Positions 60,025 through 64,000 of a stretch of DNA of 64,000 nt are shown here, piece after piece. The position numbers were made by a program, and so were the translations under genes. Source of the stretch: an uncultured Bacteroides sp. (GTDB lineage Bacteria; Bacteroidota; Bacteroidia; Bacteroidales; Bacteroidaceae); contig NZ_URFY01000013.1 in NCBI RefSeq assembly GCF_900547205.1, positions 29,211 to 93,210 of the forward strand. Direction: 5' to 3'. The notes under the pieces are model-generated. The model was not told the DNA's origin. It saw nothing but the letters and a program-made list of their open reading frames with translations, and made no database searches. The stretch's first letter is position 1; each line of letters starts with the position of its first letter.

Positions 60025-61239
60025 TTACTTATTAAAATGTAATGTATGCCCCATTCTTTCTTTCTTCGTTCTCAGATATCGCTCATTATAAGGATTCGGA
60101 TCTGTTTCAACAGGCACGTTTTCCACAATCTCCAGTCCATAGGCTTCCAGTCCTACACGCTTCACCGGATTGTTTGTCAAAAGCTTCATTTTATGTACAC
60201 CCAGTTCACGAAGAATCTGCGCTCCTACTCCATAATCACGTTCGTCAGCCAAGTGTCCGAGGCAGATATTCGCGTCTACCGTATCCATGCCGTCTTCCTG
60301 AAGCTTGTAAGCTTTCATTTTCTCCATCAGGCCGATGCCACGTCCTTCCTGATTTAGATAAACCACTACGCCTTTTCCTTCTTTTTCAATCATTTCCATA
60401 GACTTGTGCAACTGTTCGCCACAGTCACAACGTTGCGAACCAAGGATGTCTCCGGTAGCGCAAGAGGAATGGACACGTACCAGAATCGGTTCGCCTTCGC
60501 TCCAAGTTCCTTTAAACAAAGCCATGTGTTCCAATCCGTTCGATTTCTGACGGAAAGGGATAAGGCGGAACATTCCGTGTTCGGTAGGCATATTTACTTC
60601 GACACCTTTTTCCACGATTGATTCCTGTTTCAGTCGGTAGGCAATCAAGTCATGAATAGAAATCAGCTTCAAGTCATGTTTATCTGCCATCTCACGAAGT
60701 TCGGGCAGACGAGCCATCGTGCCGTCGTCACTCATTATCTCCATCAGTGCTCCTGCCGGATAGAGTCCGGCCAGACGGGCCATATCAATAGCAGCTTCTG
60801 TGTGTCCGGCACGGCGAAGCACGCCTTTCTCCTGTGCATACAGCGGGTTGATGTGTCCCGGACGACCGAAAGTAGCCGGTGTGGAAGCCGGATCTGCCAA
60901 TGCCAGAATAGTTGCGGCACGGTCGGAAGCTGACACTCCGGTGGAACAGCCTTCCAATTTATCAATAGTCACAGTGAAAGGAGTACCCAACACGGAAGTG
61001 TTGTCACTCACCTGATGCGGTAAATCCAGTTCCTTGCAACGAGACACCGTGATAGGCGCACAAAGCACCCCACGTGCATGTTTCAACATGAAATTCACTT
61101 TCTCAGGAGTTATCTTTTCGGCAGCAATAATCAGGTCACCTTCATTTTCGCGGTCTTCATCATCCACCACTATTACAAATTTGCCTTCTTTAAAATCGGC
61201 AATCGCGTCTTCTATTTTATCCATTCTAATCTCTTCCAT
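60025..61239 (-). CDS. ribBA: Riboflavin biosynthesis protein RibBA
   Basis: A 404-residue fusion. The N-terminal DHBP synthase (about 1-205) has the active-site acidic loop VVDDEDRENEGDLIIAAEKIT and the RAGHTEAAID segment. The C-terminal GTP cyclohydrolase II (about 210-404) has the zinc-binding CATGDILGSQRCDCGEQLH and the GRGIGLMEKMKAY loop. It makes both branch precursors of riboflavin, from ribulose 5-phosphate and GTP. An ATG five codons downstream (MDKIED) is an alternative start. It is five bases after the permease gene. Confidence 0.95.
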   Translation of the reverse strand: MEEIRMDKIEDAIADFKEGKFVIVVDDEDRENEGDLIIAAEKITPEKVNFMLKHARGVLCAPITVSRCKELDLPHQVSDNTSVLGTPFTVTIDKLEGCSTGVSASDRAATILALADPASTPATFGRPGHINPLYAQEKGVLRRAGHTEAAIDMARLAGLYPAGALMEIMSDDGTMARLPELREMADKHDLKLISIHDLIAYRLKQESIVEKGVEVNMPTEHGMFRLIPFRQKSNGLEHMALFKGTWSEGEPILVRVHSSCATGDILGSQRCDCGEQLHKSMEMIEKEGKGVVVYLNQEGRGIGLMEKMKAYKLQEDGMDTVDANICLGHLADERDYGVGAQILRELGVHKMKLLTNNPVKRVGLEAYGLEIVENVPVETDPNPYNERYLRTKKERMGHTLHFNK

Positions 61240-61244
61240 AACTC

Positions 61245-63143
61245 TTATTTATTAATTTTCTGTATGATGAATTGAACTTGTTCATTGTTCTTTATTATAC
61301 GCTCCATATCCTTAGACAGACGAACCCGGAATGCCCAGATACGAAAATAGAAGAACAGACCGATAGGGAAAATAACTCCGGCTACCATATTCAGCCAGTA
61401 TATATGGAACGGGCGCACATGAGCAGAAACGGGAATCACCGGATAATTGTTTAATGCCCCAACCAGAGTGGCAGATTTTGTGTTGGACATCTCCTCCACC
61501 ATAGATTCCAGTTTATCATTGATGGATATTATCTCGTCGTCCTTCTCACCCGACATCCATAATCTGAAATAATTCGGTGCTTTCGTCAACCGGTTCTTGG
61601 CAACGTAAGCCTTGCATTCGGCAGTAAGCATTTCAAGGTCACCTGCCAACCGTCCGTAGTCGGGATCGTGGATGATAACTTCCTTCTTGTATAAATGACG
61701 TACACTACGGATACCCAGTATCTTTTTGATCCAATTGATATAGGCATCGGCGTTGAGTACCACAGAGTCTTTATTCGACTTATAAGTAAGGAAGATTCCC
61801 ATCGGGGCAAGAACAGCGCTACTAGTCCACATTCCCATCCAAACAATCCATTTTCCGTCACGGGCCATCTTATACCCGGTATTGTCGATGATATAATAGA
61901 TGATAAATACCAACACAGAAACGATTACCGGCATTCCCAACCCTCCCTTACGGATAATACCCCCCAACGGAGCTCCGATAAAGAAAAATAATAGACAGGA
62001 GAGTGAATAAGTGATTTTCTTATGCCATTCCGTTTTGTGCTTACGGATATTATAATCATTCTGCTCCATCGTAAAACTTTTGAAAGTAAGATCACTGCTC
62101 GTATTTTCCGCACGACTCACGGCAGCAGAAATCACCTTTTGTTTCAGCGTTAATGGTGCTACATCATAAAGACTATCCACATTGTATTCCTGAATGACCG
62201 CATTCTCTATCTTCAAGGTATCTTCTTTGCTCAATCCGTAAGATGCACGGAAATTCCCTTCCGCAACTTCCCGGTAATACTGCCTTCCGATGCTATCGCC
62301 CACCACCTGCATTGAGTCGATGGAGTTCTGCAATTTCGTCATATCCTTGGTAATGGACTGCTTGCCCATGATATCGCCATCCACCATATTAAAGTCAGAA
62401 TTGAACTCAATAATCGTGTGCTTTTCTCGGAATTCTTCCCTGCGATAAGGCACATTTTGGGATTTCATGGTCTGCGACTTCAGATTCTCAAATAGATCTC
62501 CGCTATATAAATGCAGCCAGAGATGTTGTTTATCCGCAGTCATTTCCAGACGTCCGGAGTCGGCGTAAATAATGCGCGCCTTTTCAAATCCCTCCTTCAA
62601 ATCATAGATGACTACATCATACAGCATACCTGTCTTTCTGTTCTTCTTAGCGATTTTAAGATTATAATTGGTTATCTCGGAATAGAAAACGCCTTCCGGA
62701 ATGTCCAACTCCGGAGATTTCTGTTTCATCGAAAGAAGCAAGGTTCCCAGTTTACCCTGGGCTATAGGGCCAACAACATTTTGGAAATAGAAGGAAACGC
62801 AGACAAGTCCGCAAACAAAGAACACAAGCGGACGCATTATTTTAAGCAACGAAATACCAGCTGCTTTCATAGCGAGCAATTCGTAGCGCTCGCCAAAGTT
62901 ACCGAAAGTAATTAAAGATGCCAGCAGCACCGCCAATGGCAACGATACTGGCACCAATGTCAATGCGGAATAAAAGAAGAACTGAGCCATAACGCTCATC
63001 TCCAATCCCTTTCCGACCAATTCGTCCACATATCTCCACAAGAACTGCATCATGAATATGAACAGACAGATGAAGAATGTACCGATAAAGAGCATAAAAA
63101 AGCTCTTTACGATGAATATATCTAATTTCTTTATGCGTAGCAT
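61245..63143 (-). CDS. LptF/LptG-family permease
   Basis: A 632-residue inner-membrane protein. The N-terminus (about 1-100) contains the first two to three membrane helices of the YjgP/YjgQ family, with SVSLPLAVLLASLITFGNFGERYELLAMKAAGISLLKI-type sequence. A long periplasmic beta-jellyroll domain follows (about 120-340), and the C-terminal helices are at about 385-450 and 590-615. LptF/G with LptB2 extract LPS from the inner membrane. It is longer than E. coli LptF/G (about 360) because of a C-terminal soluble insertion (about 470-580) usual in Bacteroidetes. Which of LptF or LptG it represents is unclear. Confidence 0.88.
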   Translation of the reverse strand: MLRIKKLDIFIVKSFFMLFIGTFFICLFIFMMQFLWRYVDELVGKGLEMSVMAQFFFYSALTLVPVSLPLAVLLASLITFGNFGERYELLAMKAAGISLLKIMRPLVFFVCGLVCVSFYFQNVVGPIAQGKLGTLLLSMKQKSPELDIPEGVFYSEITNYNLKIAKKNRKTGMLYDVVIYDLKEGFEKARIIYADSGRLEMTADKQHLWLHLYSGDLFENLKSQTMKSQNVPYRREEFREKHTIIEFNSDFNMVDGDIMGKQSITKDMTKLQNSIDSMQVVGDSIGRQYYREVAEGNFRASYGLSKEDTLKIENAVIQEYNVDSLYDVAPLTLKQKVISAAVSRAENTSSDLTFKSFTMEQNDYNIRKHKTEWHKKITYSLSCLLFFFIGAPLGGIIRKGGLGMPVIVSVLVFIIYYIIDNTGYKMARDGKWIVWMGMWTSSAVLAPMGIFLTYKSNKDSVVLNADAYINWIKKILGIRSVRHLYKKEVIIHDPDYGRLAGDLEMLTAECKAYVAKNRLTKAPNYFRLWMSGEKDDEIISINDKLESMVEEMSNTKSATLVGALNNYPVIPVSAHVRPFHIYWLNMVAGVIFPIGLFFYFRIWAFRVRLSKDMERIIKNNEQVQFIIQKINK

Positions 63144-63222
63144 CTTAAAATAGGTTCGTGCATTTTGAGACGCAAAATTAGCACAAAAAAAGGAGCATCG
63201 GAAATTTTTAGTTGAAAGTTAA

Positions 63223-63609
63223 CTAAAAACCACAAGTTCTTCTTAATTTAGCTACTTGCGACTCCCATAATTCCTTCATATCTTCTACTTCATCCGGTTC
63301 AGCGAAATCGGTAATTTCTAATACATAGTCACTTGTCAGCTCATTAAAAGACATTTTGATTTCAAAATAATCGCGTTCATTTTCATCATCCAGCCAGTGA
63401 AAGCGGATAAAAGAGAAAGAACGGATGGCGGTAATTTCGGCTTTTCTTTGTTCAGTCTTCCCCCAGTGAAACTCTACAACTTTATCATCAGATATTACTT
63501 TATCGGCAAACCAGTCCTCCAACCCTGTTGGCGTGCTAATAGCTGCCCAAATAATGTTTTTAGATGTCGCACTCAACAGATACTCTAAATGAATTTTTTC
63601 CTTTCTCAT
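63223..63609 (-). CDS. START/AHSA1-like domain protein
   Basis: A 128-residue soluble protein of the START-like fold. It starts with KIHLEYLLSATSKNIIWAAISTPTGLEDWFADKV and continues with VEFHWGKTEQRKAEI and FSFIRFHWLDDENERDYFEIK, a pattern typical of the small START-like domain proteins in Bacteroidetes. It lies 79 bases upstream of the LptF/G gene on the same strand and may be co-transcribed. The ligand is not known. Confidence 0.8.
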   Translation of the reverse strand: MRKEKIHLEYLLSATSKNIIWAAISTPTGLEDWFADKVISDDKVVEFHWGKTEQRKAEITAIRSFSFIRFHWLDDENERDYFEIKMSFNELTSDYVLEITDFAEPDEVEDMKELWESQVAKLRRTCGF

Positions 63610-63727
63610 AGCAATTTCAGATTGTTTTTACGTGTGCCAAGATAAATACTTTTTTCTAATTACACGGTATAAACCAAGCACTTTATTTAATTATTCTAAG
63701 AAATAACACAAAAAAGTTCCGATTTGT

Positions 63728-63758
63728 TTTGGAGTTTATTAATAAATGTCTATCTTTG
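63728..63758 (+). promoter_or_regulatory. Promoter of the tRNA-Met gene
   Basis: TTTG (63728-63731), a 19-bp spacer and TATCTTTG (63751-63758), about 22 bases before the tRNA. Confidence 0.75.
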
Positions 63759-63779
63759 CACCCGCAATCGAGAAACAAT

Positions 63780-63856
63780 GGCGGGATAGCTCAGCTGGTT
63801 AGAGCGCATGATTCATAATCATGAGGTCCCCGGTTCAATCCCGGGTCCCGCTACCA
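63780..63856 (+). tRNA. tRNA-Met (anticodon CAU)
   Basis: A 77-base cloverleaf with encoded CCA. Acceptor GGCGGGA pairs with TCCCGCT (a G-U at 1-72), D stem GCTC/GAGC, anticodon stem CATGA/TCATG with loop TTCATAA, T stem CCCGG/CCGGG with loop TTCAATC. The anticodon stem lacks the three G-C pairs of initiator tRNA, so it is an elongator Met tRNA; an Ile2 tRNA with modified C34 cannot be fully excluded. Confidence 0.95.
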
Positions 63857-63880
63857 AGTCGAAAGACTGATAAATAAGAC

Positions 63881-63916
63881 GTTTGGAGGGCTTCCACCTC
63901 TGGGCGTTTTTTTGCA
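63881..63916 (+). terminator. tRNA-Met terminator
   Basis: ACGTTTGGAGG and CCTCTGGGCGT form a stem with several G-U pairs, followed by TTTTTTT. The remaining bases to 64000 show no gene. Confidence 0.65.
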
Positions 63917-64000
63917 TTTTAAAGTTCTAGTGCATTATTAAAAACGGGTCAAGTCGAAAACTCTGTGGTTATATTATGCCGGTATCCAAAAGAAATTTAT

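Noticed and set aside
63854..63960. Attachment site downstream of tRNA-Met
   Set aside because: CAAGTCGAAA repeats at 63854 and about 63950, but the match is only ten bases and does not include tRNA sequence; no integrase is visible in the window.

Overview
The window is chromosomal DNA from a gut-type Bacteroides (order Bacteroidales). The evidence is three SusC/SusD-type outer-membrane pairs, many lipoproteins with a Cys lipobox, the Bacteroidales promoter pattern (TTG/TTTG, about 19-20 bp, TAnnTTTG) in front of gene after gene, and families such as DUF3822, DUF3788, GxxExxY and pnuT under a TPP riboswitch. The species cannot be fixed from the sequence alone.

Layout. 1-3156: 3' end of a SusC gene plus its SusD partner. 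3215-16237: housekeeping and envelope genes (RecD-like helicase, DUF3822-rsmD, cardiolipin synthase, a TonB-type beta-barrel protein, aroB, an AraC regulator, DUF3788, a MATE transporter). 16509-20171: three related ECF sigma genes, the middle one badly eroded, interleaved with a nitroreductase lipoprotein and a yellow/royal-jelly-type beta-propeller. 20524-22765: Lrp/AsnC regulator divergent from metY, then a small unknown gene. 22875-25247: an MscS channel and a thiamine salvage operon (TPP riboswitch, pnuT, thiamine pyrophosphokinase). 25514-30827: a threonine operon (thrA, a phosphoglycerate-mutase-like homoserine kinase, thrC) behind a newly noticed Thr-rich leader peptide. 31112-39245: radA, GxxExxY, a COG2509 FAD protein, a LuxR-type regulator, PAP2 and a TonB receptor. 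39246-40654: a gene-free island of stacked repeats. 40655-44948: a four-gene operon headed by metA. 45130-45300: a 56-residue ferredoxin. 45449-58212: two SusC/D loci on the minus strand without any visible glycosidase. 58749-63856: aspartate aminotransferase, an LptF/G permease with ribBA, a START-like protein and tRNA-Met(CAU).

How genes work together. The window carries much of the homoserine branch: thrA makes homoserine, the apgM-like kinase and thrC take it to threonine, and metA (with the acetyl-CoA-type Glu111) and metY take it towards homocysteine. The thiamine genes import thiamine and activate it to TPP.

The least expected signals are non-coding. (a) A palindrome AAGTnCT-N3-AGAACTT occurs twice, 288-290 bp apart, upstream of both minus-strand SusC/D loci. 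(b) Two arrays have an exact 22-bp period (14014-14101 and 40472-40647). (c) There is a Thr/Met-rich leader peptide with an enclosing stem before thrA. (d) A set of inverted-repeat elements have arms that are themselves 7-10-bp tandem repeats; one brackets the GxxExxY gene, and three others have become coding sequence inside or at the ends of neighbouring proteins.
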